From the NCBI GenBank assembly GCA_037367405.1, contig JAZKJV010005547.1, positions 124,001-188,000 on the forward strand: a DNA stretch of 64,000 nt, written 5' to 3'. The position numbers and the translations under genes were made by a program. The DNA is from Ottelia alismoides. Its lineage: Eukaryota; Streptophyta; Magnoliopsida; Alismatales; Hydrocharitaceae. The notes beneath the pieces are model-generated. The model worked only from the letters and a program-made list of their open reading frames with translations. It was not told the DNA's origin and did not search any database. Shown piece by piece: positions 1-12,034 of the stretch (position 1 is its first letter; each line of letters begins with the position of its first letter).

Positions 1-3000
1 CTAAGGGGCATCATTCCTCCATCTGGCCCAGTTGCTTCAGCACCTACTCCTGAGAGCCATTCTGATGTTGTCGCATCTGCCTCTGCATCCACCAGTACAT
101 CATGTAGCACATATGCATTTACTGGCAGGAGTGGATCAGATACTTTAGCATGGATTATGGACTCTGGTGCCACACATCATCTATGTGGTGATCAAAGTCT
201 ACTTACAGGGTACAAACAGATCTCTCCAGGATGTACAATGGTTATTACTAATGGAACACATTCCCCGATTACTGGTCAGGGGGAGATTAGACTGACGCCT
301 TCTATGCATCTCAAGAATGTGTTATATGCACCTGATTTTTCAATGAATTTGTTGTCCATTAGTCAAATTACAAAGGATTTACAATGTCGGGCGATTTTTT
401 ATCCATCTTCCCTAGTTTTTCAGGAAATCCTTACGGGCAACGTGATTAGGCATGGCTATGAGCAAGGCGGTCTATATCGCCTCAGTCGGACTCCTTTTGC
501 TGGAACCTCATCCCTACCTGCTGGACCCATCTCTTCATTACTATGGCATCTGCGCTTTGGACATCTGCCGCTTCAGAAATTGCGTCGTATGTTACCTCAG
601 GTTTCACCTCAGGCGTCTATTCAATGTGAGGCTTGTCAATTGGGAAAGCATCATCGGTCTACCTTTCGCACTCGTCAGTGTCGGAGTAGTGCCTCCAAGT
701 TTGAGTTGTTTCATGTTGATATATGGGATCCCAGTCATGTTCCTGATCATCGGGGACACAGGTTTTATATAGTTATTGTAGATGATTTCTCCCGTGTGTC
801 ATGGGTATTTCTGTTAAAGAATAAATCTGAAGCAGGGAATATTATCATCAATTTCCTTAATGAAGTTCGTAATGTTTTTTTGCATCTGTTAAAATTGTGA
901 GAAGTGATAATGCCCTGGAAATTTGCACTCATACCCTATCCAATTATTTCTCATTCCAAGGGATCATCCACCAGACATATTGTGCCTATACCTCCCAACA
1001 AAATGGGGTTGCTGAAAGGAAACATCGCCACTTGCTTGATGTAACCAAGTCGCTTCTTATACAGAGTCATGCTCCTCACTCTTTTTGGGGTGATGCTGTT
1101 CTTACATCATGTTACCTTATCAATCGTATGCCGTCATCTGTTCTTGGTGAGAAGATACCTTTCTCTCTTATTTTCCCTGACAAAGAATTGTTCTCTCTTA
1201 CTCCTCGTATGTTCGGTTCGGTTGCCTTTGTTCACCAACTGTCTCCCAGGACTGACAAGCTCTCTCCTAGAGCTGTCAAGTGTGTCTTCGTTGGGTACTC
1301 CAGAACTCAGAAGGGGTACAAGTGTTACGATTCATTGCGCAGACGGTACCTTGTCAGTGCTGATGTTACATTTTTTGAATCTATTATGTATTTCTCAGCT
1401 TCAGGTGATCAGTTGATACCCCTTCATAATACTGATGCTATATACATGCCACCACCACCACTACCACTACCACCACCATCACCAGAACCATTACCATCTT
1501 CTACACCTCCTGTCATTGTACATGTTTCACCATTACCATTTCACTATACCCGCAGGCCTGCTTCAGCTCATGGTCATCGCTCATCATCTAGCTCGCCTGA
1601 GGTATGTTCTGAAGATATTACTATTGATGGATCTGATGATTTTCCTGAGCAGGATGTGTTACAGAGGCCAGACGAGGACACATATGATTTGGATCTTCCT
1701 ATTGCCCTACGAAAGTCGAAGTGGAGCTGTGCATCATATCCTATAGCATCTTCTGTGTCATTTGATCGACTAACTGGAGATTTCAGAAACTTCATTGTTG
1801 CATTGTCAACAATGGCTATTCCACGGAATTACCAAGATGCGCTGAAGGATAGTAGATGGCGTTTAGCCATGGAGGAAGAAATGGCATCTCTTCAGTCTAG
1901 AGGTACCTGGAGTCTGGTTCCGGCACCCGCTGATGTGTCTCCAGTGAGCTGCAAGTGGGTATTTACAGTAAAGCAGAGTGCAGATGGCAGTATTAACAGA
2001 TAAAAGGCTCGTCTTGTTGCTCGTGGCTTTACACAAACCTATGGGGTGGATTATCTTGATACATTCTTGCCGGTGGCCTGCCATTCCACTCTATCCTGCT
2101 TTCTGTTGCGCGTGATTGGCCGCTATACCAATTGTATGTGAGAATGCGTTCTTATATGGTGACTTATAGGAGGAAGTCTACATGCAACCACCACCTGGTT
2201 TTGCTGTTGAGGGGGAGTGTCATAAGGTGTGTAGACTTCATAAGGCTATCTATGGCCTTAAGCAGAGCCCCAGAGCTTGGTTTCAGAAGCTCTCAGACCT
2301 GTTTGAGAAACAGGGGTAAAAAGATTCTAATGCTAATCATTCCTTGTTTGTACAAAGGACTTCTAGAGGCATTATTGCAATAATGGTATATGTAGACGAC
2401 ATTCTGATTATAAGTGATGATGAACATGGAATAAAGGTGGCGAAAGAAATGCTGGGTCGTGAATTTGTTACCAAGGACCTTGGAGTTCTTAGATATTTTC
2501 TGGGACTGGAGTTTGCCAGAAATCCTTATGGGTTGGTAATGTCTCAGAGGAAATATGTCAATGTCCTGTTGAGTGAAATATGAATGCTTGGTTGCCGACC
2601 TGCTACTACACCTATGGATCCCAGTATGAAATTATATGATGGTGACACAGATGAGGTGGATAGGAGAAGATACAGAGAACTGGTGGGCAAACTTATTTAT
2701 GTTACTATTACCAGGCTCGATATATCCTTTGCTGTGAGTCAAGTGAGCCAGTTCATGGAGCAACCACGTCAGGTACACATGGATGCCATACATATGATAC
2801 TCAGGTACCTCAAGTCATCTCCAGGTGCGGGTTTACTGTTTAAGAAAGGCAAGGTGATTACTATCTCAGCCTGTGCAGATGCAGATTACGCAGGGTGTCC
2901 CAAGGACATGAAGTCCACCTCTGGGTTTGCTGTGTATGTTGGAGATTCTCTAGTCTCATGGAGGAGCAAGAAACAAACTGTTGTGGCAAGGTCGAGTGCT

Positions 3001-3345
3001 GAATCTGAATATAGAGCTATGGCCCAAGTCAGTACAGAAATGATGTGGGTAAAGGCTGTGCTTACAGATTTACATATAGAAGTCCCACTTCCTATGGCTT
3101 TGGAATGCGACAATCAGGAGGCCTTATTCATTGCAAATAACCTAGCATTCCATGAACGAACCAAGCACATTGAAGTTGGCTGCCACTTTATACGTGATAT
3201 GATTTAGAAGGGATTTATTGCTACATCCCATGTTAGCTCAGATGATCAAATGACATGCATTTTTTTACCAAGGCATTACTTCGAGGGCCGTTCCAGAAGT
3301 GCTTGTCCAAGCTGAGCATGATCGATATCTATGCTCCATCTTGAG
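1..3345 (+). pseudogene. gag-pol polyprotein remnant of copia A
   Basis: The aspartic protease motif DSGA lies at about 160-171. It is followed by the integrase zinc region (HLRFGH ... CEAC ... GKHH, about 545-655), the integrase core (VDDFSR at about 780, RSDNALE at about 900, QQNGVAERKH at about 1000) and the reverse transcriptase with YVDD at about 2388-2399. RNase H follows ([11 protein letters not shown], about 2876-2905). The frame breaks near 893-900. A TAA stop lies at 2001-2003, the N-terminal RT is shifted between 2085 and 2345, a TGA lies at 2581-2583 and a TAG at 3205-3207. In a live copy this would be one polyprotein processed by its own protease; here it cannot be made. Confidence 0.92.
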
Positions 3346-3351
3346 GGGGAG

Positions 3352-3495
3352 TGTAGATATATATTATTCACTTATGTATCTTTATTGTTATTTTACTTTC
3401 CCGTTGGACTCTTTATGTAATTTACCCATAGGCTAGTCTCCTATATAAGAGAGCCTAGGGCTGATGGAATAAACAAGTTTCTTATTTTCCCAACA
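3352..3495 (+). repeat. 3' LTR of copia A (144 bp)
   Basis: It starts with TGTAGATAT directly after the polypurine tract and ends ...CCAACA. It contains a TATA-like CTATATAAGAGAGCC, as in the other copia LTRs here (for example 51589-51747). Its partner is outside the window. Confidence 0.85.
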
Positions 3496-5523
3496 ATTAC
3501 AATTGGAGTTAAGTTGGTTTCAATTGGGAAATCAAATGGCTTGGAGGGAAAGTTGGGAATTCCCAAATTTGAAACATGGAAAAGTTTGGGTGGAAGTTTA
3601 GTACCATAACTTGGAGCTCTAAACTTTTGGTGGGATTACCCAAGCTCTTGTAGCAATAGTAGAGAGGAGGAATGGAGGACCACACACGCACGTGCGCGCA
3701 CTCCGCTCCATCTCCGGCTCGGGAGAGTCAATTCGGATCTCGGATCTCGATACTTTTGCTGCGGGTTTCATTTGATAAGTCGATTAAATTAATCACATGA
3801 TTAATTTAGTAAGTCGACTAAAATGGGAATTCAGCTCACTGTTATGGACGCGTTTATGACCATGATTTCGGGATCCGAAATGACACGCCCGTTGAAGGGC
3901 ATTTTTGGAAATCAAAATGGTAACACACGCTAGGGCACACGACCGTCTTTATATATCCCTTTCCCCACGTCGTGTTTCATACACACTCGCAAGCAAAAAC
4001 TCTCACGCCATCTTGGCTTTGTTATGGTGCTTCCTCTCACGGATGAACCTGTCTCTCTCTTTCTCTCGGCTACAGTTCTCTGAGGTACTTTCGAGGACGA
4101 TCTCGTCGGTATGTGCGGACGAAGATCTTTTGCCGCCGTATCCTGAGAGCGGATCGCCAGTACCCTTCGCACCGGTATTGTGGGGGCGATATCTTCTCTA
4201 AGGACAGTCCATTTCATGGACGCTTCGGTGAATTCTAATCTAATCTTTCTTACATATTGTTTGCCGCAATTTGTTTATTGCTTTACCTTTTCTGGATCTC
4301 GTCCGGTTATATGTTTCCGTTATTTTAATTGGTTCCTGTTTGCATTATGTAATCGGACAATGAATTGGAAATGCACGACGCTATTGATGTTAATCTAGAA
4401 TGCATTTATTTTCATTCATTTGGATCCGTGTAATTACTGTTTATTATATGCATGGTTGGTCTTGTTAACAACAGAACAAACAAGCAAACAAACACGATGC
4501 TCAAAGATTTACGTGGAAACCATTCAATCTCGAAGGGAAAACCACATGGAGAGAGGTCCCAGCTATCACAATGTCTAGGGTTTTTGTTTCTTATTTTTCA
4601 TCTCAGCCGAGGAGGGGAAAATACATGCATATACACCTAAGTGAAGCGATCTTCTCCTAAGATCTGCTTACCCGAAATACAAAACGGTCTCAACACGTAC
4701 AAATAGTTAAAAAAAGAAGTTTCTGAAGAGCTAAAAAAAGAGGGGAGTTAACCAAAAATGTTATTTTTATTTTGTTCTATCCCCAAATAGGCCATATCTG
4801 TTTTTTAAAGGAGAGGTGTTGAAACAAGAAACGAAAAGGGGACTCGCTAAAAAAGAGAGAATGGAGAAAAAAATATGAAGAAGCTTGCTTTCCCTAGTTA
4901 TTCTCCTCAGTCAATTATCCTAATATTTCTGGCAAGTATGGGAGAAAATGAGAGTGAAGAGCAGGGCATTTTTATTCTTCTCCTTGAGATTACTCAAAAT
5001 TAACTCAAAGCCATTTATCATCCTTTGTTAGTGGCCTGTAGAACAAGATCTCATCTTTGAGGTTCCTATATGAGAGAATTCATTTCTTGAGATCCATATA
5101 TGAGAGACTCACTCTTTGAGGTCCCCATATGCATGGGGGAAACCCCTTCTCAGAGTTTCCATATAAGAGAGGCCTACTCTCGAGTTCTACTAAGTATGGG
5201 AGTTAACATTTGATGCTTGGCATCATCTACTTCATATGGACTTCTACACTGCTTGGGAATGCTTCGGACTTTTGCTACCCATCAACTGCATAAAGATCAA
5301 TCCTACGACCCATCCATCGCTAATCAACCATCTTCATTGAGTATCCATTCCAGGCATGGGTCTCCTCCCTGTGTTATCTCCCCCCACGCAAGTCTCCTCT
5401 TAACAGCAGTTACTTTGAGCTTGTCTCTTCCCAGCTCCTTAGAAGATGTATTGATTGAAGATGCGTTGAGTTTTTTCTTTTGTAACAAGCTGCGGCCTTT
5501 TCAAGTTCCAGCTTGAGGATGAG
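3496..5523. other. Intergenic stretch without a recognised gene; promoter-like segment and degenerate repeats
   Basis: No coding region is convincing. Around 3945-3960 a TATATAT-type box is followed by C-rich leader-like sequence up to about 4200, which could be the end of a decayed LTR or an old gene promoter. Around 4500 a short 'acgtggaaacc' phrase resembles copia LTRs read on the minus strand. From about 5055 to 5185 there are four imperfect copies of a unit containing 'gaggtcc-catatgagaga'. The short ORF ending at 5516 may be the very C-terminus of a copia pol (a CNKLR-like ending just before an LTR), but it is too degraded to call. Confidence 0.4.
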
Positions 5524-5761
5524 TGTTATAGTATGATTTAGATGGGTAATTGGATTTCTCCAGATCCGATTACACTACTCATGTTTGGTCTCTTATTACT
5601 TATTGGTTGTACTTTGTAATGTTGGTGGAGCTAACTCTTTGTAATCTTTGAGAGAATTTTAATAGAATATACAACTCTCAGTGGCTTTCTCAGGTTTTCT
5701 CATCCCGCTCTTTAGGGAGTAAGGTTCCACGTAAGTCTATGTTTTCTCCGTGCTCTTGACA
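5524..5761 (+). repeat. Probable 3' LTR of a degraded LTR retrotransposon
   Basis: A purine-rich 'ttgaggatgag' at about 5513-5523 is followed by TGTTATAGT..., and the segment ends ...CTCTTGACA. That matches the TG...CA LTR plan next to a polypurine tract. Just upstream, the last residues of a small ORF resemble the extreme C-terminus of copia polyproteins. No partner LTR was found, so the exact ends are uncertain. Confidence 0.45.
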
Positions 5762-7647
5762 CATTCTAATTTTTTAATTTCCACATAATGTAGTACTACA
5801 CCGCATCTCAACTTCTCACGACAGAAACTTTTTACAATCGCTGAAGTCAAATTGCGGGTTTTGAATATTAAAGAGAAGGTTTTTATAATTTGTATATCCT
5901 TCAAGATGTTTTGTACCTTCTTCTGGATATAATTATCCAGTGGAAGGATGTCAGCTAAAAGGCTAGTTATGTTACGTAGTCGTGTGAAATCTACAACCTA
6001 TCTCACTAGTCTTTGGTTTCTTTGAAATTACCAGACCTTTACAATGTTTACTAATGGACTTCAGTATGCATTGCTCCTTTTAACCTTCTTTTTGGTCTCT
6101 TTCTTTCTCCTAGCAATGCACTGTAAAGCTGTTCACTTCTTAAATTTTTGTTAGGGCATAACCAGTTTTTCTTCCTTGGTTAAAGCTTTCTGTTTCTACT
6201 TCATCACTAATAGCTTAACTAGTCTATTGCCGATATTATTCCAGAATTTGATGGTGCAGATGGTTCCTATTCTCAAACTCCGAATCATAGAACTGTTTGG
6301 ACCACCAACATGCTTGTGGTTGTCTAAGAATAAGATGCCTCCTTATTATGGTTTACCTTCTCCCTTGATCTCACAGCTTAACATTCATCTCAAAGATTCT
6401 GGAGACGAGCAGCTTCCATAGGCCCCTGAACATCTTGATTTGAGATTCTCCCTTCTTTTAGAAGCCACTTGGAATATTCTAGCTGCATCTATTTATGTAC
6501 ACAGCTTGATAGATAAATTTTGGATATGCTCAGTGGTGTAAGCTGAACCACCATCTATAGTTTCCTTTTTCTAGACGCAATTTTTTTTTGGTTTTATGCC
6601 AAAAATCTTACTGTTATCTATCCCATTTGCTTTGTTGAATCAAGGGCATTCATCAACAACTCTTTTGTCTCACTAAAAATCATTTAAAAAAAAGGAAGTT
6701 GGTTAAAATAAAAGAATCCTTCAAGAAATTTAAAAAATGCAGAAAAGTAAAATAACAAATAACATCCAGAAACGACGCTTTTGTGAAATTCTATCGATCT
6801 CATTCTGTACTTGGAGGCCTCATTTGGCTGAAATAAGAATTTTGGAACCAAACATGGTATAAGTGGAACAACTCGCTCGCTGCATATTTAATCCACATCA
6901 GGAGTAGATAATTTAAGACTAGGAGGAAACAGTAGCAAAGATGAAGCAGAAAAATTCCTCCAAATTTCCAAATAATCTACATTGCATCTGCTATTCACCG
7001 TATATCTTTTACTTGATTGAGTTGCTATTCTTCTAACAGGAATATTCTGTCAATCATACCGGTGTTCATGCTTCATTGCATTACTAAATTACCACTGATT
7101 TGAGGTTCCTGTCTGGGTAGCGAGATGCAGAATGCCTAGTTTTCGCCTGGTTTTGTATTCAAAGAACTGGATACTTCTAATCTAATAAAACGCACTGCCA
7201 TCTAAGGACTGTGCGCATACTTCGCTGCTCACAATGCAGTCTGTGAGGGAAAATTTTACATGCAAAGTTAGGAAAAAATGCATAAGATTTTCACATAAGT
7301 TGGAACCAAAGATTGATTTGTTCATGTACAGGTGGGCGATGGCGGCGAAATGGCAATTCTAGAAACTATCATATCCATCTTCAATCCCATGATGGAGGGT
7401 CTTGAACAGCCGGATTTTGAAGACAAGTAATATTAACCGTCAAGGTAAACTGATATAGACATTATTCTGAATACTCTCTGATTTCAAATTTGTTCATGCA
7501 GCGAAAACTCCAACTGGGATGTCAAAACTGGAGCTGGGATACAAAGTGTTGGGTTTCTATGCAATTTTCCAGCCCCAACTTGGGGAAGGGCTACTTTGAT
7601 ATTTCTCCAGCCTTTGGGAAGCCCCAACGGCTGCCCCTCTTTCCCCA
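5762..7647. other. Intergenic stretch, no recognised gene
   Basis: The sequence is AT-rich and mostly structureless. Between about 6240 and 6420 two frames each read like short protein-coding segments (one contains FDGADGSYSQTPNHR, the other MPPYYGLPSPL). An acceptor-like 'tgtacag' precedes a 34-codon open stretch at about 7332-7429. These could be relics of a host gene but I do not recognise it. The 7484-7647 segment is a G/C-patterned sequence that flanks the next transposon. Confidence 0.3.
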
Positions 7648-7655
7648 TTCCATGG

Positions 7656-8479
7656 TAGGGTTGGGCCGGCCCGACCCGGCCCAAAACCCGACCCGTATAA
7701 CCCGACCCAAACCCGAACTCGAAATTTAATGGACGGGTCGTGGGCCCTAAAATGAGCCCATATTGATTATCGGGCCGGGTTTGGGCCTGAGAAGGCCCAA
7801 ACCCATTAGCCCGATAGCCCGACCCATTCTAAAGCAAGTATATTCATATCTAGTACGGTATAATTATATCAATTATATTCATGTTCATTCCAAATACCAT
7901 GTTCTAACTTTAATATCCTTATTCGAGTTTAGAATAAATGCTTAGACACATTAATAATCATATCCATTAGTGGATTGAGGATATTATTACATTAATATAC
8001 AAGATTATTACATTAATATGCAAGAATGGAATCTGTGTCCTCAAGTGTTACAGCATGTACAACTGTAAGTAACCAATCTGTATTGGGTCATAGTGCCCGC
8101 ATCTACAATAGAATATGTAATGGTGAATTGAATGGTGTTTTAAGTCGCCATATTTTTACCACATTTGTATTTCCAACATACAACTAATGTTAAAATCACA
8201 AATTAGTTAGCATGCTTTATAGTTTTAAACATGCACACATGCATAAGAAACAACCACATAAATGCAAGAAGAATGGAAGACATGATATTGGTATACATAG
8301 GTGTTAAATTGGGCCGGCCCGACCCGAACCCGACCCATTTTGTTTGGGCCAGGTTTGGGCTTGGGCCTAATTTTTGGAAATAAAATGGTCCTAGGCCCGA
8401 CCCGTTCGCCCATATTCTAAAATGGGCTTGAGCCGGGCCAAGGCGAACCTGGCCCGAGCCCGTCCCATGCCCAACCCTA
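7656..8479. mobile_element. Non-autonomous hAT-type element (824 bp)
   Basis: The ends are short inverted repeats of the TAGGGTTG type (left TAGGGTTGGGCC, right reverse complement TAGGGTTGGGCA). Both are followed by GGCCCGACCC-rich subterminal sequence, with an AT-rich core. The flanking 8-bp duplication is TTCCATGG at 7648-7655 and TTCCAGGG at 8480-8487 (7 of 8). An 8-bp TSD and TAGGG termini are typical of plant hAT elements. There is no transposase inside. A relative lies at 44491-45238. Confidence 0.8.
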
Positions 8480-8751
8480 TTCCAGGGGATACACGCCAGA
8501 GAGCTACCCATTCCAGGAACCCCCGATTCCAGCAAAAATGAGAGCAGCGGCAAGGCTTCGTCGGAAGCCATTCTCCTCCATGCGTGAGAGGAAGAGAGAG
8601 GTCGAGAGGGAAGGAGGTCACAACAGGGCTCCCCCCTTCCCCCGTCGACGCGGACTGCAGTTAGGGGTGAGAGGGTGGCTGGTTTCTTTGGCCGAGTTCG
8701 AGAGGAGCATCGTGGAGGTCGTTGCGGACGACCTCAAGGAGCCGAAGCCGA

Positions 8752-9157
8752 GTTTGGGTCTTCATCCGGGAGTCCACAAGGGAAGCACTTTATCCTTCTT
8801 GGATTTAAACACAATATTGATATTTTGGATACCTAGGGATAACTAGTTAAGAACTATCCATTGTGTGTGGTTTGTACCTCGATTTTGTGAGCAACAAAAT
8901 CGGGAAGAACTTTGGCTCGCTTTGACCATAGTGAAATTGTTGCCGGTCTTGCCCCGTTGTTTTTCCCGTGCTCACATTGAGTAAGGGTTTCCACGTAAAA
9001 TCCTTGTCTCTTGTGGTTGCTTGTGTGCTTGATTGTGATTGTTGCCATTGAGTTCTCGTGTGGGGAACATATATTATATTGTTATGCCATCTTTGCTGCA
9101 ACACAGTTTTAGGGGGATACTCCTGGTTGATTGTGTTCCATATATATCCCCAACACA
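8752..9157 (+). repeat. LTR-like fragment (possible solo or truncated LTR)
   Basis: Around 8980-9020 a 'gtttccacgtaaaatcc' phrase and TTGTG-rich sequence lead to an end ...CCCCAACACA at about 9157. This resembles the 3' half of copia LTRs. No partner LTR, TSD or internal domain is visible, and the start is a guess. The upstream ORF at 8538-8846 has no recognised homology. Confidence 0.35.
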
Positions 9158-9237
9158 AAGACCTGTAGCGACATATCGTCTCACCAGTCCTGTCGTCATG
9201 TGCTGAGGGCCTGGGCTCGCTGGGCGCTTCCTAGCCT

Positions 9238-9357
9238 TCTCAACTTGAGTTATTTTATAGTTTAACGTTCATGGGGGTGCTAGATTTACAGATAATTTCT
9301 CAACTTGAGTTATTTTATAGTTTAACGTTCATGGGGGTGCTAGATTTACAGATAATT
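9238..9357. repeat. Exact 60-bp tandem duplication
   Basis: Two adjacent copies of a 60-bp unit beginning 'tctcaacttgag' occupy 9238-9297 and 9298-9357 with no internal mismatch. The unit is not a microsatellite and has no coding content that I can see. The identity implies a recent duplication or an assembly artefact. Confidence 0.9.
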
Positions 9358-9447
9358 TTCTCGGAAGGAGACTATTAAGAAGGATATGGCTTTTCTGCTT
9401 CTAAGTCCAGGCATGACCAAAATTAGATGTGTTTCGAAGTAAAGAAT

Positions 9448-9481
9448 CAATGTAGCCGACCCACTTAAAGTGGGAAGAAAC
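9448..9481 (+). repeat. Fragment resembling an RTE LINE 3' end
   Basis: The segment 'caatgtagccgaccca...gtgggaag' resembles the 3'-terminal sequence of the RTE elements at 20350-20380 and 24330-24365. It is diverged and lacks the TTG tail. Confidence 0.45.
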
Positions 9482-9800
9482 TTAGTGGTGGGCGCTGTAA
9501 TCTTTTGACCGTTACGTATGTTCAGATGCTGTTTAAATGGAGCTTATGAAATGTATCTGCACGATGGAGATGACAGCTGGGAGAACGATGATGCTGCCGA
9601 TATCATCTGCGTGAATGATGTAGTTTGCGGTGTCCTTTTTCTTTTTAGAGGGAAGGCGGGGTGTTGGTATGTTTTGCGGTGAATTGTGTTCACCATGATC
9701 CGTTGTTCTTCACCTTTCTTCTTTTAAAAATATCTACATGGCCATCGTCTGAGTTGAGCATAGAATTTTGGCGTTCTACTATGTTGATAGCCACGACTTC

Positions 9801-10215
9801 CAATGTTGCATAAGTCGGTAGTTGGTATTCGATCGGTCGGGTCACTGTATAAGGATTAAACGACAGTCAGACGATTAATTAGATTTAGTCAGACTTTAAT
9901 CGATTTGATTTTTTTAATTATTTTAAATAAATATATCATTTATATATATATATATTCTTATATATTTACATAGATTTGCATATTTCTATACTATCATAAT
10001 GAAATAAAAGAATTAGTTGAATTTATTAAAACATTCAACATCTTAGATTATGTTTGCTTTTAAAACAAGCAAAGAATAAAAAAACGATTTCTCCAAGAAA
10101 AAACCGGTTGACTAGTCGAGTCGAGTAGTCGATCAATTGACTATTGACTGATTACTCAGTCAACCCCGCCCGCGGACTTGACAGTCGGGATAGTTAATTG
10201 ACTTTTACAACACTA
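9801..10215. mobile_element. hAT-like MITE (415 bp)
   Basis: A perfect 8-bp direct duplication ACGACTTC flanks the element (9793-9800 and 10216-10223). The left end CAATGTTGCATAAGTC pairs imperfectly with the right end (reverse complement TAGTGTTGTAAAAGTC). Subterminal GTCGACT/AGTCGA-type repeats surround an AT-rich core. The size and 8-bp duplication fit a non-autonomous hAT. There is no ORF. Confidence 0.72.
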
Positions 10216-10223
10216 ACGACTTC

Positions 10224-11561
10224 AATCATTCTTATTTTTCACTTTTTTAATTTGATCTTTTTCCGGCGTTTTTTGCTTACAGGATCTTCATAGAGTAGGC
10301 TTGCTGAAATATTTGTTGTTATGGAAATAGAGTGCTGACATGCTAATAAAGTTCTCGAGCAGCATTCCTTCTACAAATCATATGGATGAAATGCTCAAAC
10401 AAATACTGCAAGTGCCAATGAATTGTCAGAATCACATTCAAATTGCTCTAAGTCGCAACCTAACTATCTAGTACAATGGATTTAGTAGGGATTTTAACAC
10501 TTGTAACCCTCTGAACTTTATCAATAATACTTGAGTCTATGCTTATTTCATAATAACATGGATATCCCTACAAAAATCCATCTTAACACGGGCGCCTTTG
10601 TGAGTAAGACCAATGACTTTGATTGCTTGAAACATTGATCTATTGTATTTCAGAAATTGATTCATAAAATTGTTTATTACATTCCATTCCTTTGATTATT
10701 ATTTTTAATGGTCAGTGTCACTGGTCCTACCGCTATGGACACTATCATCATATAATTATTTTTTGAAAGGCTCATCGTATAATTATGAATGTATAAGGTC
10801 ACAACCATCATCAGTAAATTTGGAAAAAAATGCAAGTGTAAAGATCCCAAAATTGGAAGGGTAAAGACTAAAGTGTTATATGCCAACCTAGACCTTTCTA
10901 TTTTTTTCCCATAACACTTATTATGTTCTTAATTTTTTTTCGATTACAATTATGCCCTATATTTTTAAGGAATTTACAACATCTACGCTTGTGTGTCCTA
11001 ACACTGCTACACTAACCAGAGGACGGTATCGTGAATTGGATTGAGACCTTCGCTAATATCTAAGTGACTCTTCGACGTCATCCTCTCTGCTGTCTTTCGA
11101 GCCTTCGTCATGAGATAAGAACCGGTGTGATTCGATAATTGCATGTCCTTCATCAAAGCCTAGGCAACGGCATGGGATGACTAGAGGCCAACTACCACTG
11201 TCACAAGGATTATGGGTAAAAAAACTATAGTCGAAAATTATGTGGATGTTTGAGTGCAATGATCATTTCATTTGCTCCACCGCGACATACAGATGGTGAG
11301 GCTATTTGTCTTCTTCCTCCCTTCGGCTGATTACAAGCCTAGTTCTTTTTTTTTCTACTATTAAGCCACCTTTTGATGTAAATTTATTGAGTAATTGTGG
11401 ATCATGGTACTTGGACTCTCTCTCAAGTCAAGATGAACTAGCTATCTTCTTGTTGTCCGGACGGGCTAGCTTATTGCAAAGAAGTTTAAGTATTATTGGA
11501 AAATCTTGGAAGGGCACGCGTAAAAAATAAAAAAATGTAGACAAAAAAGAACAGGAAAATA
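10224..11561. other. Upstream region of the phosphatase gene
   Basis: AT-rich non-coding sequence with no recognised gene or TE. It must contain the promoter of the gene that begins at 11562 or 11661. I see no unambiguous TATA box; the best candidate is 'ttacatatacc' near 11620, which would favour the downstream ATG at 11661. Confidence 0.4.
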
Positions 11562-12034
11562 ATGCAGCGCCTCCTCCTTCGTTACGCACCTCCATTGCCG
11601 CGACTCCGCTTCCCCCAGCTTACATATACCTCCACTCCCCCAAAACCCCCACTACGACCAATGGCGCCCTCCTCCTCCTCCGCCGCCGCCATCAGCCACG
11701 TCATCTTCGACATGGACGGCCTCCTCCTCGGTAAACCCCATCTTTCTCCTCCTCCTTAATCACCTACTAATTACGATAGCTAATCACAATCTCGACGATT
11801 ACGGCGCAGATACGGAGGGGTTCTACACGGAAGTGCAGGAGAGGATCCTGGAGAGGTTCGGGAAGACCTTCGACTGGTCCCTCAAGGCCAAGATGATGGG
11901 CAAGAAGGCCATCGAGGCCGCCCGCGTCTTCGTCGAGGAGACTGGCATCTCCGCCGAGCTCTCCGCCGAGGACTTCCTCGTCGAGAGGGAGGACATGCTG
12001 CGGGAGATGTTCCCCAGCAGCGAGCTCATGCCGG
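11562..12034 (+). CDS. Phosphatase exons 1 and 2 (intron 1 at 11731-11809)
   Basis: Exon 1 carries the catalytic FDMDG motif and ends within the Asp codon of LLLDTE; the donor is cg|gtaaac. Exon 2 (225 bp) encodes the helical cap start ([10 protein letters not shown] ... KAKMMGKKA ... FPSSELMPG) and ends cc-gg|gtgagc. Both exons are strongly GC-rich at third codon positions, unlike exons 3-5. Either ATG (11562 or 11661) could be used. The first has A at -3; the second has G at +4 and begins the conserved protein directly. Confidence 0.9.

Larger units (their letters stand above)
1..3495 (+). mobile_element. Copia A: decayed Ty1/copia LTR retrotransposon, 5' end outside window
   Basis: The 3' part of a copia-type retrotransposon enters the window within gag and runs through protease, integrase, reverse transcriptase and RNase H to a polypurine tract (about 3342-3351) and a 3' LTR. 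Domain order PR-IN-RT-RH is the Ty1/copia order. Several frameshifts and stops show that this copy is dead. It resembles the better preserved copy at 51589-56681 in motif order, LTR length and polypurine tract, so they probably belong to related lineages. The 5' LTR and target-site duplication cannot be seen. Confidence 0.93.

Noticed and set aside
3905..4217. Overlapping ORFs of about 95 codons on both strands
   Set aside because: No motif, opposite strands equally open, probably decayed LTR or leader.
8538..8846. 102-codon ORF starting with an Arg-rich segment
   Set aside because: No domain, truncated by LTR-like sequence; could be chance.
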